Origin: Diphasiastrum complanatum
Taxonomy: Eukaryota; Streptophyta; Lycopodiopsida; Lycopodiales; Lycopodiaceae
Assembly: GCA_029204225.1 (NCBI GenBank)
Contig: CM055100.1
Location: 56,649,628-56,713,627 of the forward strand
Reading direction: 5' to 3'
Length of the DNA stretch: 64,000 bases
Shown here: piece by piece, positions 45,728-59,738 of the stretch
Numbering within the stretch: position 1 is the first letter of the stretch
How the letters are laid out: each line of letters opens with the position of its first letter
Notes under the pieces: model-generated
Seen by the model: only the letters and a program-made list of their open reading frames with translations
Told to the model about the DNA's origin: nothing
The model's database searches: none
Program-made: the position numbers and the translations under genes

Positions 45728-46326
45728 CAAAGTATTGTATAAGCCAGAACACTAGAAACTCACAGTTACATACAATCAATGATAGAACTGAAAAAGACAT
45801 GAACTCTCGATGATACATAATAATAAAAATGAGATACATATAATAACAAGTTTGAGATCGACACACCCTTTAACAAGAGGGTTGACATTCTATAAAACAA
45901 AAGCTTATCCAACCTAAACTAATGAGATGTTGACATGTGTATAAATGGCTAAGTTGGTATTTTGTCATGTCATTCTAAACTAATTACATGATTAAATGTG
46001 TAAAGTCACAACTATAGAAAGAGTCATGAATGCTCTGATTGAATTTTAGAATATTTGGATTTTTGACCTATCGATTTATCAGGACAGTGTCGCTTCATAT
46101 ATTCTTCCAGTAAAATGTATTCTTCATAGGGTCTTTGACATAAGGCCTTCAACATGTATTTCTTCATATAGTAGTTCTTTCGTCTTCTTATGTATTTGAA
46201 TTCGATTAAGTAAAGTCAAATATATTGCTTTGTTCGTCTTTACGACTTTGCTGAGATCGATGCATCCTTAAGCTTTTGGAGCCTATAAAGCTTCCTCCGT
46301 CCAATGTGGTTCTGTGGTAAAATTGT

Positions 46327-47051
46327 AGATTGGCTTGGCTAAAGCAACACAAAATCTAATATAAAGATCCGATAATAGTTGCCGTCAATATGGCCTAAGA
46401 TGACGTCATGTGTCACCCAAAATTAATTTTTTTTTGGGTTCAAGAATATATGGTAATTGCGACATTGAATCGGTAGTTTTTCCAAATGAGATAAGTGCTC
46501 AGTATTAGGCCCATGCACACACAGATCATTCAAGAATATCTCTAGAAACGTTTGCAATTACTCTTTGAATGTTACTTGCATAACTCTTTGGAAGGTACTC
46601 GGGTATTACAGAGTCCGAATGGCATCACCTTATAGGCATAGATTCTCCATTCCGTGGAAAATGTTGCCTTGTGTTGGTCATCAAACACAATCTTTACTTG
46701 ATTATAGTCGTTGAAACCATCCATAAAATTGTAGGCTTCTGATCCTGCTACTCGATCTAGGACACTTTTTGTAAAGGGTAGAAAAAAGTGGTCATTCTTT
46801 GTAACCGCATCTAGTGTTTTCAAATTTACACAAATTCACATTTTTCCATTTTTCTTGGGTACTATAAATATTGGTGATACCCACTCTGTATGCTTAATTT
46901 TATAGATGAAATCGGCGTAGATGAGATTGACACCAGATCCTCCATCTACCACTGCTACTTCGTCCTCGTATCGCTTGTGCTTGATTGGTAGGGTGGTGTT
47001 GTATTGTTCACTCTCCCACACTGCCCGAGAATGGGAGTAGCAGAGAAGCAA
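46327..47051 (-). pseudogene. Ty3/gypsy reverse transcriptase fragment, unit 3
   Basis: As at 32,284-32,996, with VPKKNGKM instead of VPNKNGKM and several substitutions shared with the unit 4 copy but not the unit 2 copy. Confidence 0.85.
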
Positions 47052-48632
47052 CGAGAGGAGTGGCCTTGTAAGAGAGAACTGGAGTGGCCTGATAAGAGGT
47101 ACCTAGAATGCATTGCCTGGTAAGAAGGACCTAGAGTGACCTAGGACCATAATATTGCCCTGGACTCCCAAAAGAGAAAATGAAATCTAGAGCAATGGGT
47201 CCAAAAAAGGAGAAAATATAATGATTGAATATAGAAGTGCCAGGAAAACTAGGAGAGATAAACGCCTCATGAGTAAGAGTCTCTTGAAGTAGGGACTCCC
47301 TACAATGAGTTCTATTGGAAGGACGTGGAGAGGCCACCTCATGCATATCCTCATTACTGCAACATCCACAACAACCCACACTGAGGTGGCTCCTACAGTG
47401 GTCCCTTTTAGAATGACTCCTACAGTGGCACTAGCAATCTCAAAGAATCCTACTCTCATGGTGAGGGCTAGCACCCTCACGGTAATGTCTGGACTGAATC
47501 TTGTGAGAGCCAGAGCTAGATCTAGAATAATTAACTAGTGGCTTACTGGTTGACTTCTTTCTCCAGCTATCTATCGTGCCATCAGTCGCTCTAGGAGCTT
47601 GTTTGCCTACGAGGAAGATAGCCCTTCGACATATGGGGTTGGCTCATCCTCGCTCGTGGAACCAAAACAACATGACCATAGTTGAATCCATGATTGGAAG
47701 ATCTAGATGTGTCATGAGACATGATAGATGGAAGGCTAGATGCAAAATGCAAACAAATGACATATTAAAGTTAGATAAAGATAAACGTGAACAACTATGA
47801 CGTTAAATGGTACTATATATGAATTCAACATTTGATCATGACAAATACACAAAAAAATATACAACATTAAAAAACTAACCCTTTGACAATTAAACTGATT
47901 GAAGCACACATAAGTTTTACTTGTGCATAATTCATAGTTTATTATTTGAACTGCTTGATCAACTTTCTAAGTCATGCCAAAGCAGTTACAATCTTTGCCA
48001 AAATGGCCTTTATCTTAATGGATCTTAAATTGAACTATCTGGCATGATGGGGACTAAATTTACAACAAAAACCTAAATATTAAAAACATAAATCCCCTGA
48101 TAATTGCCATGGACATTCTCATGTGATTAATTTCTCATTGAAGGTAAAAAGAGCACTGCACATGCAACCTCTTGTTGTGCATATGGCAATGTGCATGTCA
48201 AAATGGCTATATTGTTGTGTACCTAAATTTAACACATTTTGTTCGAGAGAAAATTCCATAAAGCTATAGATATGTCTCAAACAATTTTGTGTAAATTTTT
48301 CAAAACATATAATACCATTTGCAAACCAATAAAAAATGGACATGTTTGTTCATAAAAATGTAAACTGTACAAAATTGTTATGAAGGATCAAGACCTTGTA
48401 CTCTAGGGCTATATGGTATCTAAATATTAAATATTGCCCTGGGTTCTCAAAGCCCCTAAAGCCCTCGTAGCAAGGACATTATGTTACGTATGATATCGCC
48501 TTGCAATTCAATTGGCACACCCAAAAAATGATGTTGTTGACCGTCATATGCAAAATAGAAATAAAAAGTCACATGAAAGCCATACTATATTCTCAATCTT
48601 TTGAACACAAGTTTCTATAGAGATTGGGAGCA

Positions 48633-48635
<3 letters not shown>
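47052..48635. other. no recognised gene, unit 3
   Basis: Homologue of 32,997-34,592, with a 12-bp deletion at about 47,445. Nothing recognisable. Confidence 0.35.

Positions 48636-48693
<58 letters not shown>
48636..48693. repeat. (CT)n microsatellite upstream of germin-like copy 3
   Basis: 58 bp, same locus as 34,593-34,658. Confidence 0.95.
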
Positions 48694-48697
<4 letters not shown>

Positions 48698-49362
48698 ATC
48701 AACTCCTTGCACCTAAGGAGTGGATGCACAAAATGCCAAACAATCCTAAGCAACTTTATTGTTGTTGTACATACTCTGGCCTCGCCCAAAATATGCAGAA
48801 TGGCCTGCGCAAAGCCAAACCTGGCAGAATGGCCTGTGCCTGACCGCTTCCATAGTACTTATCATTCATTGAGTTAAGTTCTCCTTTTATGTAGGAAAAA
48901 TATTCAAAATTTGAGATGTCTTGAGGGCAGACCTTATTGCATGTGGTTTTTGTAGGGCATGAGTCTCAACGTTTTGGGTAACTCCAACAAATCCTCATGC
49001 AATGCAATGCAATGGAAGGCCAAACATTGGTGTTTGAGACCTCATATCTGAATCTTACTTAGATGGAACATCAAATGATTCTTAAGATTATCAAGAAGAT
49101 AAAGTCAAATGAATGCCAGGCCACGTCAAAGTTGCAACCCTTTGTACAGGTACACGCATTTGTTTGGAAAGTATACACTTCTCTTTCTCTTTCTCTCTCT
49201 CGTATTACACGCACTTTCATTTGACTGCCAGCATCCAAATGCATCCATCTTCAATACGGCTCTTTCTGCAACCATTTTCTCTGCACGCACTTATCCCAAG
49301 TTCCACACGACCCACCTTTCTGCACTTGTCCCAATTTTGTGCTGAACTATATCTTTCATTGC
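48694..49362 (+). promoter_or_regulatory. upstream region of germin-like copy 3
   Basis: Matches 34,659-35,331 except for a 4-bp deletion (CTCTGGCC) at about 48,776. Confidence 0.45.
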
Positions 49363-49379
49363 ATATATATATATATATA
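49363..49379 (+). promoter_or_regulatory. TATA-like (TA)n tract, germin-like copy 3
   Basis: Same position relative to the ATG as in copy 2. Confidence 0.5.
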
Positions 49380-49514
49380 ATTGTCAGGAAGCTATCGGCA
49401 TTCTTACAACAACAACAACAATCAGGAATACCAAAGCAGAAATCTAGCGTCAAAGATATACGAGTTCAGAGAACGTTCTCCTCATAGAATTAAACGATAG
49501 CGCTATTGGCTGAT

Positions 49515-50174
49515 ATGGCGTATAGGACTCCGAGGGTGGCTCTTATTGTTATAATGTTTCTGATAGCATTCAGTGGCTGCGCACTTGCAGCTGACGAGGA
49601 TCCACTACAAGACTTTTGTGTCGCAGATAATAGCTCTCACTCCATCATCAATGGATTCGCTTGCAAAGATCCCTCCTCTGTGAAGTCGGATGACTTCACG
49701 TTCACAGGTTTTCGCAACCCAGCCAACGCTACCAACGCTACCAATGGATTCGTCCCAACTGCTGCCACCGTGCAGCAACTGCCGGGACTTAACACTCTGG
49801 GGCTTTCTATCCTGCGATCAGACTTTGCTCCAGACGGCCTCAACGGTCCTCATGTCCACCCTCGCGCTTCTGAGCTATTTTTCGTGGTGCAAGGAAAGAT
49901 TGAAGTGGGTTTTGTAACGTCAAACAATACACTCTTCTCTAAGACACTTGAGCAAGGAGATGTTTTTATCATTCCCAGGGGACTGGTCCACTTCCAGCAT
50001 AACATCGGAGGGACAGCGGCTGTGGCATTTGCGGTGTTTAACAGTCAGAATTCTGGTGTTGAACGACTTCAGAACACGTTGTTCGGTTCTGGAATCCCCG
50101 ATGTTGTACTTCAGAAGACCTTCCAGCTGGATATGGGTACAGTTGATCAATTAAAGAAGACGTTCACGCCATGA
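49515..50174 (+). CDS. germin-like protein, copy 3
   Basis: 219 codons with the same amino acid sequence as copy 2. The one coding difference I noticed is synonymous (GGTACAGTT versus GGTACGGTT near the end). All four metal ligands and both cysteines are present. Confidence 0.95.
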   Translation: MAYRTPRVALIVIMFLIAFSGCALAADEDPLQDFCVADNSSHSIINGFACKDPSSVKSDDFTFTGFRNPANATNATNGFVPTAATVQQLPGLNTLGLSILRSDFAPDGLNGPHVHPRASELFFVVQGKIEVGFVTSNNTLFSKTLEQGDVFIIPRGLVHFQHNIGGTAAVAFAVFNSQNSGVERLQNTLFGSGIPDVVLQKTFQLDMGTVDQLKKTFTP

Positions 50175-51112
50175 AATTAGTACCGTACATGCTGCAACAC
50201 TAGATATGACCAGTCTAGATATCCCAAGAACAGAATGAACTATTTTTTTTCATTCATTGATGTATCAGATGAGAAACATCGTCAAAAGTCAGTCTAGTCA
50301 CTTTATATATTTGTAGTTATAGCCTATTCTGCACATTATGATAATAGTCAAATTCTTTTGTTCAGAAGATCACGAACGGCTGCATTGGTAATTTACCTGT
50401 TGCTCTTTGTAGTAAGACTTGAGTAAATTCAAGTTATCTTTACTGTAAGCAGTTCTCTTGTCTAAAATTAAAATACCGGCTACACGCAAGGATTTCTTTC
50501 GTGGAATAAAGTACTTCTTTCGTATTTTTTCTAGAAATCAAGACTATACTGTATGGAGCACATAGCATTTAACGCTTGTCACTTACGGCTGAACATCTGA
50601 ACAACAAACTTCAGCCTATATATGTTCAAACCTATATAGCTTGACATAATTATCTGAGCAGTGCGAATAATTTGCCTTATCTCATAGACATTGCCATGCA
50701 ACAACCAATACTGTGAAAAAAAATAGGCAAGGTACAAAACACTTGAATAGGGATAACACTGTATTCAACCGAATGATGTCAAATCATGAGACTGAAATAA
50801 TTTATAGGAGGGAGAAGGATGCAAGACTACAAGAGTAACCAAGCCTGTGAATTTCTGTCCAAACATGTATTTATCAGCTGATGCGCTTGTACTGATACCT
50901 ACCCTACCCTCGAATACGAATGAAAACAAAATACTAACTCACACAATCAGCCCAAACAAATCAAAATCTCATGATCATCAGTGTAAAATTCTGTAAGCCC
51001 AGATCTTCATAATTACTCCTAGAAGTGTCAAAAATTTATAATATCATAAATTCAATTATAGCATTAACCTACATTGTGGAGAAAACTAATAAAAAAATAT
51101 ACAATCTATGGT
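50175..51112. other. downstream flank of germin-like copy 3
   Basis: As 36,144-37,081, including the 95-bp segment. Confidence 0.55.
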
Positions 51113-52053
51113 TTATTCTTTCGTCTTGCCAACAAAAGCAAAAGGCTCACCTTGATCTTGACCCTTTGACCACTTGCTTTTGCCTTTGCCCTTCAACTTG
51201 CCTTTGATGAACATTGCTTCCTCCTCTCCAACTTGAGATGTAGAAGATGTTCCTCCTTTTGATAGAACACTATCAATCAATCCACCATGAATCTTCGTCA
51301 CCTTCACTTGATATTGGACTTGAAGAAAACATCAAAAGAGAATCACAATCACCTAGATCCTCATCATTATTAATAAAGTTGATTTGCTTGCTACCTTCAT
51401 CTCTTTGCTTCTTCAAACATTCATTAGAAAAATGCCCTTTAATGTGGCAATAAAAGCATTTTAACTTGGATCTATCTTTCTTTTTGCCAAAAGAAGAAGT
51501 CTCACCTTGATCTTGCCCTTTAGACCATTTGCTTTTATCGTTCTCCTTGAATTTGTCTTTTATGAACATGGCCTCCTCTTCATAATGAGATGTTGATGTA
51601 GATCCACCTCTTGCTTGAAGCCTAAACTCGTCATTGACCAAAATCTCTTGCAAATCCACTATGCTTGGCAAGGTTCTTTGAATAGCAAAGCTTTGAACAA
51701 GGTTAGCATGATCATCCAACAAGGCATTAAGAACAACTTGAACAAGTTCTACATCCTTAATGCTCTCATCAATACATGCTAGCTCATCATTAAATGCTTT
51801 AACTCTCAACACAAAACATTGAGCACTATCTTCCTTCTTTTGCATACTTTGAAAGGTTTTCCTTAAAATAAGTACTCTTGATGTAGACTTGGATTCATTA
51901 AGATTCTTGAAAGCTTCCCAAGCCTCAAAAGATGATGTGCACTTATGAGCTTCCTTGAGAAGCTCATTGGTAGTTCATCTTTATCATGTGTAGAGCTCTT
52001 TTAGCGGGCCTTTGTTCCACTCCTACAACGATGTCCAACAATCCATTCATCCA
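51113..52053 (-). pseudogene. copia gag fragment with duplicated basic region, copy 3
   Basis: As copy 2, with an altered segment near the N-terminus (SAQCFVLR versus SAHAFVLR). About 14 bp are deleted at the gag/helicase join, which puts the helicase in frame with the antisense of gag for a short way. Confidence 0.85.
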
Positions 52054-53492
52054 GAGGTAGAGGCTGACATCGAGAGATTGAATGTAGATCAACATGTGAT
52101 TTTTGACCGTGTAGTACGTGAGCATGTGGTACGAAGAGTGGGTGGAGTGTTCTTTGTAGATGGTCCGGGTGGTACGGGTAAGACGTTTCTCTATAGTGTC
52201 ATGCTATCGTACATGCGTGCACAAGGTTGGATAGCACTGGCAATTGCATCATCGGGGACCGCTGCATTGTTAATGAAAGGTGGTAGGTCCGTGCACTCTA
52301 GATTTAGGATTTCTTCGACGGAATTGAATGAAAGCTCGACTTACAACATCTCGAAACAGTCTCCGTTAGGTAATGGCATGTCGACTTATTGTTTGGGACG
52401 AGGCTCCCATGGTACATAAGTATGCCATTGAGTGTGTGGATCGGTCTCTACGAGACATATTGGGTATTGATACTCCATTTGGAGGGATTTCGATTGTTTT
52501 TGGTGGTGATTTCCGTCAGGTGCTCCCGGTGGTACGACGGGGCAGTCGTGCACAGATTGTGAGCTCTTCACTGAAGTGTTCACGTTTGTGAAAATATATG
52601 GAAGTGCACAAACTGTCAATGAACATGCGTGTTATGGGTGTGGAGGGAGCCGATAGGAACGAGCAGTCGAGGTTCGCAGAGTATTTGTTGAGTATTGGAG
52701 ATGGTCGTGAGCCCACATTTGTGCTCCGTGGTTTGGATTTGATTTCTTTGCCAGAGTGTATGTGTATAAGGACGCGAGATGTGTGTGAATTGATTTCGTT
52801 CACTTTCCCCGATATTGCATGACGTTACATGGATGTTGATTTTTTAAGAAGCCGTGCTATTTTGACTTCGTTGAACGAAAACATGGATGAGATCAATTCG
52901 AAAGTTGTTGAGCAATTTCGGGTGATGCTTGCACATTTTATAGTGCTGATAGCGTGGTTGAGCGTGATGACTCTAATGTGTGCCCAGTACAGTTTTTGAA
53001 CAGCTTGCAACCGAGTGGATGTCCTCCACATAGATTGGTGTTGAAGGTTGGCATGATAGTGATATTGTTGCGGTCTATCGCGTTGCACAAAGGATTGTGC
53101 AATGGTACGAGACTCATCATTCGTAGATTGGGTAGACAAGTCTTAGACGTAGAGATAGTTGCCGGTAGGAATATTGGGAGTAGAGTCCTCATTCCACGGA
53201 TCCCTTTAGTGTCGAGCGCTTCAGACTTGACGTTCCAATTTCAACGAGTACAATTTCCTATTAGAGCAGCTTTCGCCATGACAATAAACAAGGCGCAGGG
53301 GCAGACTATGGAGACTATTGTTTTTACTTGCCACGCCCCGTATTTAGTCATGGTCAATTGTATGTTGCATTATCGAGAGTCCGGAATGCAAGAAGTGTAC
53401 GAGTGTTGATTACTGATACTGACGGCCGATTTACAGATGTGGTAGGAGTGGCGAGGTGCACTCAAAACATTGTGTATTCCGAAGTGTTGTAG
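52054..53492 (+). pseudogene. Helitron helicase fragment, copy 4
   Basis: Shares all lesions of copy 3, including the late frameshift, and has one more: a 1-bp deletion at about 52,916-52,921 (CAATTTCGGG versus CAATTTTCGGG). The Walker A (near 52,160) and B motifs are intact. Confidence 0.9.
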
Positions 53493-53854
53493 TATTTGTT
53501 TTGGAGTAAGGGTTAGTGTTAGGATTAGGGCTACATTAGAGTTAGGGTTAGGATTAGAGTGAAGTTAGAGTTAGATCAAGGTTATGGTTCTAGTTAGGGT
53601 TTAGATTGGCATAAGGTGTTAAATAGAGCTACATTAGAGTTAGGGTTAGGGTTAAACTTAGAGCTACATTAGGATTAGGGTTAGAGTGGCATTATGTAAT
53701 AGATAAGGCAGGGTCAGGGTTACATTAGAATTTAGGATTAGAATTAGGATACACAAATTGCTGCTACCCACAAAAACATGGTTTTTGGCAAGGGTTACGT
53801 TAAGTATCGTAGGATAGGAGTGAAGGTTAGGTTAGTTTATAGAGTTTAGGATTA
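53493..53854 (+). repeat. degenerate TTAGGG-like array, copy 4
   Basis: As copy 3. Confidence 0.75.
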
Positions 53855-53981
53855 TTGTCGGAGATTATATTTGGACATTGGATCCAGTCAACTAGGAGGG
53901 TAGTTTCTTATGTCAGTTATGTTTGTGAGTCGTTTGTTATTCTGACCAAATACATTGCTCATATTCTTGGTGTTGTTGCAG

Positions 53982-54308
53982 ATGTCGAAGATCTACATAA
54001 ACCATAGGACTTTTGTGCAAAACCTGACGGAGTTATTTTGTTTTGGTGATGAGGTGCCTCGCAGCTCCATTTTGTGGTTGATAGAAGCTTATGCAGAGTT
54101 CTTATTCCAACAAAAAAGGAGAAGATGTTTTATGCCAAGAGAATATTGTTTCCTATTAGATGTAGATATGTTACTCAAGAATGTGGCATATGTTTGGAGA
54201 CATGTTAGTGTTGTTAGACTTAGTGACTTTGAGCCAATGTTAGATAACCTGGTGTATGCCCAGGTATTGGCTTTTGACTTATCAGATGACATAATGTCTA
54301 TTTCTTAA
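53982..54308 (+). CDS. unknown 108-codon ORF, copy 4
   Basis: As copy 3, with SDFEP and SDDIMSIS. Open. Confidence 0.4.
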   Translation: MSKIYINHRTFVQNLTELFCFGDEVPRSSILWLIEAYAEFLFQQKRRRCFMPREYCFLLDVDMLLKNVAYVWRHVSVVRLSDFEPMLDNLVYAQVLAFDLSDDIMSIS

Positions 54309-54420
54309 AAATATTGGAATATGAAATTGTTGCTGCTTCAATTTTTTATAATAGTTTGGGTTTTTGTGATGAATGTTTTTCAAACCCACACATTGAATAC
54401 ACGTACAAACACACAGACAC

Positions 54421-54422
<2 letters not shown>

Positions 54423-54469
<47 letters not shown>
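54423..54469. repeat. (CT)n microsatellite
   Basis: 47 bp, less than half the length of the same tract in other units. Confidence 0.95.
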
Positions 54470-54480
<11 letters not shown>

Positions 54481-55019
54481 AAATGAGGCCGAATGGATGA
54501 ATCTTGCGGGCAATTTTAGACAAATGGAATCTATGAAATCTTTGGGATAGTTGTCTATCCCAACGTCTTGAACACGGTTTGGGAACATGGTTTAGGAAAC
54601 ATTTTAAGAACACGGTTTAGAGTTGTGTGTGCTCCAATTGTGTTTGGCTCCCAACTTGCATGATAATCAATCACCATCATATTCACACAATCTAAGTTTG
54701 CAGCTATGGAATCTATGGGATAGCTACCTGTCCCAACGTCCTGAAGAGTTGAGGAGTAATCTAGAGCTGTAGTGAGAGACGAGATGCAGCGAGTGAGTAA
54801 CTTTTGTAGTACGAACCACCTTCAACAAATCCATACACACATGTACACACATTCCATTTCTTCCATGCCAATGAATGTGAATACTCTATGTGAATTTTTA
54901 GGATAGTGATTGTATATATTAATAGCAACTAAGACATCATAGAACAATCTCAAGCTCTCGATGGACTGTTGCAAATAGTTGAGAGTGCAAGCAAGTAATT
55001 AGAATGTGCATCGCTTATG
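54470..55019. other. intergenic, no gene recognised
   Basis: Homologue of 40,524-41,076. Nothing recognisable. Confidence 0.4.
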
Positions 55020-55278
55020 AAATTTTTTGGAAAACTCGAATTTTTTGGAAAACTCGAATGTTTAGAACGACTCGAATTTTTAGAATGACTCAAATTTTTG
55101 GAAAGACTCGAATTTTTTTTTATGACTCGAATTTTTCTAATGTCTCGAATTTGGGGGCCCTAAACCCTAAACCCTAAACGACTCGAATTTCTAGAATGAC
55201 TCGAATTTGATGACATGAATTATTTGATAACTCGAATTTTTTCCAAGACTCGAATTTTTTCGAAAGACTCAAATTTTT
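55020..55278 (-). repeat. ATTCGAGTC minisatellite, copy 4
   Basis: As copy 1 on the minus strand, with CCCTAAACCCTAAACCCTAAA at about 55,158-55,178. Confidence 0.9.
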
Positions 55279-57073
55279 CCCACCTCTAATTGCTCTTCAG
55301 GAACATCTGAATGTATACCATCACGTACGTCATCATCATCACCACGTGCAACATCTCTCATACACATATGTGGAATCCACTGATACCACCCATCAGTACC
55401 ATAAGGAAAGAGGAGGACAAAATGCAAGTCATCATACGATGAATGACGCTCTGTGATATGTTGCAAACCATCCTGAATGGAGTGCAATATGATGTCACGC
55501 ATGCCATCACTCGGTGTATCATCTATAGGCATAAACACTGCAATCTGATTGCTCGTAGGAGCATTGAACTGTCTATTCGCTCTACTCTGTGAACAACCAG
55601 ACACTATGCGAAGTCGAATATCCTTTGTGAAGTGTTCTCGCATGATTCGAGCAACATTCTTAAAACGTTGCGCAAATGGATTCACATCCATCATCATGCC
55701 TTGCAAAAGGGAGAGAACGCCATGCCTAAGATCGGGATTCAGAGATAATCTCTGATCTAATTGCAAATCATCACGATTTATGATGTAGATCTGCAAAAAT
55801 GAAGGTCTATCTAATGGCAACAAACCACCAATATGATGATACAACTAGCCAGACACTCTAAATGTATACGTGCCTCCTACGGAGTTGGCAGTGGATCTAT
55901 CTAGATTCACTCCAAGAGATGCAAAGGCCAAGGAGTTATTATTACTCCAAACATGTTTTCTAAAATGAGCTCCCACGTCATCAAAAGACGTGTACAAATT
56001 AAGGAGATAAAGAGGTGGTGATGGCATCAAAGGCAAACGCACCTTGCCTTTCATGCAACAGAAAGAGTTATTTCTTTCTACTTTTCATCTTAGGGCCAAA
56101 CAATGACCGCACACAAATTCCATCTCTCCAAGATCATGGCATGCTGATTTTTGAAGCGATCTAGCTACTTCAAAATGACCCAGTGTGAGACTTCTGTGAC
56201 TACGGAGTTTTGCGAAGACAAAAGCAAGGTCCGAACTCTTCGCTTAGCTTGGTACCTGCGATTCAACCTTCTACTCCTAGCAGATCTGGATTCTACTTCT
56301 GGAGTCCTATATGATGGGTGATTATGCACATGTTCGGGTGTAACAAACACTGTTTTCGTAGAGTCTACCCCCTCCATAACATCAACATTGAAAATTGAAT
56401 CCAATGTAGCATGCGTAATCAATCCTACACACAATATATCAGTCTCTCTTCTGATATCGTCATGGGACGTCAAATGTGTATCCTCTTCCTCCTCCTGAAT
56501 GGTAAATTGCAAAGCCCTGGCTTTACGTTTTGCCATATACCTTCGACGAATCCTCCTCTTCCTCCCACTTCTGGATTCTGTTTCAGGAGTCAAATATGAA
56601 AGATTACTACAAACATGTTTTGGTGTAAGCAACTCTACCCTCTCCGTTGCTACTCCTATCTCGGATGACCTAAACTGGGTGGATGGACTCCTATAGTCTG
56701 ATGAAAATGCAATACTTCCAACAAACTCTACTGCGAGACGTTGAGATGATGGTACCATGACATGATGTAATGTCAACGGATAGCTATGTGGAGGCACGCC
56801 TACAACCAAACTGGTTTCACTACTCCCGATGTGCTCTACTGCACCACTGCTAAGTGATTGTACACTGGCATCTAAAGTCAATATACCATCACTACATAGG
56901 GACACACCTGCAGTGCCTATACTACATGCTGGCAAAGCCCTACTCTTGGCTTGTCTCCTACGGGCCAATCTCTTCCTTCTGGCAGATGTGCTTTCAGAAA
57001 CTAGAGTTCTATATGAAACATTGTTTCGTACAAACTCCAAAGTAACTACTTGCTGGTTGGGGTTTTCAGACAT
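55269..57073 (-). pseudogene. Helitron RepHel N-terminal region, copy 4
   Basis: ATG at 57,073. A private 7-bp deletion at about 56,182 (CCCAGTGTGAG versus CCCAGTCTAGAGTGTGAG) shifts the first frame, which ends after 302 codons. The shared TGA and TAG are also present downstream. Confidence 0.85.
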
Positions 57074-57150
57074 GATATTCACAACCTTTGTTCATTTATC
57101 CTGCAAGTCAAGTTAACACGGATTTCGTCAGAATCAATCAAACAATAGCA

Positions 57151-57281
<131 letters not shown>

Positions 57282-57651
57282 GGCCATGGATACCTATCAA
57301 AAATAGTAAACATGACACTCTATTTTAAGGAGACATTCTACTATATTTTAAATTGTAATTTATCACTTTTGAGTATAAAGAAAGATCATGACTCAAATTT
57401 TATGTAAAAAATAGTCTTGTTTGACTTGTACTGGTGGTTTCAGGCGGATGTGCTTTCTATATGAAGCAATGTTTCATACAAACTCCGGAGTAACTAATTG
57501 CTGGTTGTGGTTTGAGAGACAGGATAATGATTTAAACTTGTATTAAGAATGTGAGAGATAGAATAATGATTTGAGGATCGAAAATCAATGTTCCTGAATA
57601 TGTTCAATCACATAAAGTTTGGTTAGCCTGATTATGGGTCACATTATAAAA

Positions 57652-58957
57652 TCACTTTAAACTAATCATGCATATAGTCAATGCAAAGAACTCAAAAAAT
57701 AGAGCAATATTGTTTTCTACATCACTTGAATCGGAGCTCATACTTAGAAGATATTTAACTTGAAAGAAAGTTAAGAAATTCCATAAAAGGCGTAAAACGT
57801 CATCTACCTGAATAGGATCTTTAAAAATCTCAGTCAAACTGAAATCAAATATTGTCGTGCATATACTTGCTGGAATCAGCTCGAAGAGTAAAAAAATATT
57901 GGAGTTATGACTTTTTGAATTCATGTCATTATTTTAATAGTTTTATTAATAAAAGCATTTTTAACACTTACTTACAAAAAATTTAAATCCAAACAAATTA
58001 AAAAAGAGTTAAACTGTGAGAGACATTATACATGCATTTCAATGTTTTCAAATCACCTGCTAAGTGCCAATCAACATTGAAGTCTCTAACTCCTAGAACA
58101 TTGAGAAATCCTCCATCCATATGGTCTTTGATGATCCTAGGATAAGATGTCCTTGAGAATATCCATGACGATATATCATGATCCTCCTTCAGCACCTGTC
58201 CAAAGAACTAATCAAACTTAGTTTACTACGAATTAATACTATTCATTGAATCTAATGTAATAATGAGGCTAGTTACCTGAAATGTTGCCAACCACCATAT
58301 ATCATTTTCGGACTGGACATTGAATCTAAAATCTTCTTGGTCCTCTGTTTGTGATAGTGCACCATTCATAAGAATTATACTAACCCTCTCCATCTTCTGT
58401 CATTTCACAATTTCTGACTTATCTAACTTAAGTACTATGATTATTTTGCCATTCACCTTTTCAAAGGTTATATCATAGAATGTGACGATGTATCTCAGCC
58501 AGTAATTTAGATCAACAAATAGGTTGTTTGATGAATTATAGGATATTGATCTTCCATCAATTTCGTACACCTCCTCAATTATATGAAATGGAGTACCAAT
58601 GATCTTATGCATACCTATGTTTAATGTATCTCTCTCTTTCTTCAAGTGATATGACCTTGGGATTGGGACTTTTCTAATTTGAACTTGCTTAAAAGCTTGT
58701 CTAATAAGTTTAAATATTGTTGCATATGCTTCCCTGCTGATACCTACAACATCACAAGCACCCTAAACTATAGTCTTGTCTAAAAAACTTTGAATGTCCA
58801 CCATCAAAGACTCTGTTATTTTGCACTTTACATTTGAACTCCTATTATTAATCATGATACACTTAGTGGATTTGCCTGTCAATATTGAGCCCAACGACAT
58901 TACTAGTGAAGCATTGTCCTTAATATTCAAGGAGCTACTAATGCAGATCTGCAAAAA
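57652..58957 (-). pseudogene. unknown intron-containing gene fragment, unit 4
   Basis: As unit 3 with the 81-bp intron at 58,196-58,276 and TGA at 58,400-58,402. It has an additional in-frame stop near 58,763 (ACCCTAAACTATAG) that splits the first exon. Confidence 0.55.
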
Positions 58958-59012
58958 AATAGATAGTTAGCAGAATATCACCATAGTTGAAATTAAATAC
59001 AACTGTCATTGC

Positions 59013-59738
59013 TCAAGTTACAAAAATTAGAATATGCTTACTTGAATGCATGAATCCTTCTATTTCGATAACCTCCTTTTGAAAGCATTTGAATATCCTT
59101 GCAACTTTGTCGCTTTCGCTTTTTATTACCTGTTTCTTAGCCAATTCCACATCCTTCAGTAATAGTAAGTTTTCAATTGGAATAGATTGTAAGATTGATT
59201 GCATTTGCTCTAGTTCTGATTTGATATTGATTGTTATCTTCTGTAACGATTCATTATTTCTTTTAAGTTGTTCATTTTTCTCTAACGTGTTTTGGAGAAG
59301 ACAATTTCTATTCTGACAATAAGAGGATACTAGTATTAACTCACAATCTAAAAAGTGAATTTTATTCATATAAAGTTGTTTTCCATGGTTCTGTAATCTC
59401 ACACAATATCCTAGTAATTCAGTATGCCCATTGCATATCCGTGTAACTAAATGAGTTATTGAAGAGATTAATGTGGGATGTGTCAAAGTGCTTGGATCTT
59501 GAGGATATAATGTTCCATCTGTCCACAAATCCAAGTTCTTCTTTCCTTCTGCCCTATAATGAGAACAATCTTCAGCAGATATTTGAATTCCTTTGCCTCC
59601 TCTTCTCTGCAAAGGCGCCATATCAGTAGGGATATCCAAATGTAGATGATACAACGTCGTCATCAGAAAAAACAATAAAGTAATCACATGCATCAAAGTA
59701 CTGTATAAGCCAGAACACTGGAAACTCACAGTTACATA
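59013..59738 (-). CDS. unknown coiled-coil ORF, unit 4 copy
   Basis: As 45,047-45,727, with a longer 5' open stretch because an upstream stop is changed. The internal ATG (MAPLQRRGG, about 59,621) is again the more credible start. Confidence 0.45.
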   Translation of the reverse strand, partial: YVTVSFQCSGLYSTLMHVITLLFFLMTTLYHLHLDIPTDMAPLQRRGGKGIQISAEDCSHYRAEGKKNLDLWTDGTLYPQDPSTLTHPTLISSITHLVTRICNGHTELLGYCVRLQNHGKQLYMNKIHFLDCELILVSSYCQNRNCLLQNTLEKNEQLKRNNESLQKITINIKSELEQMQSILQSIPIENLLLLKDVELAKKQVIKSESDKVARIFKCFQKEVIEIEGFMHSSKHILIFVT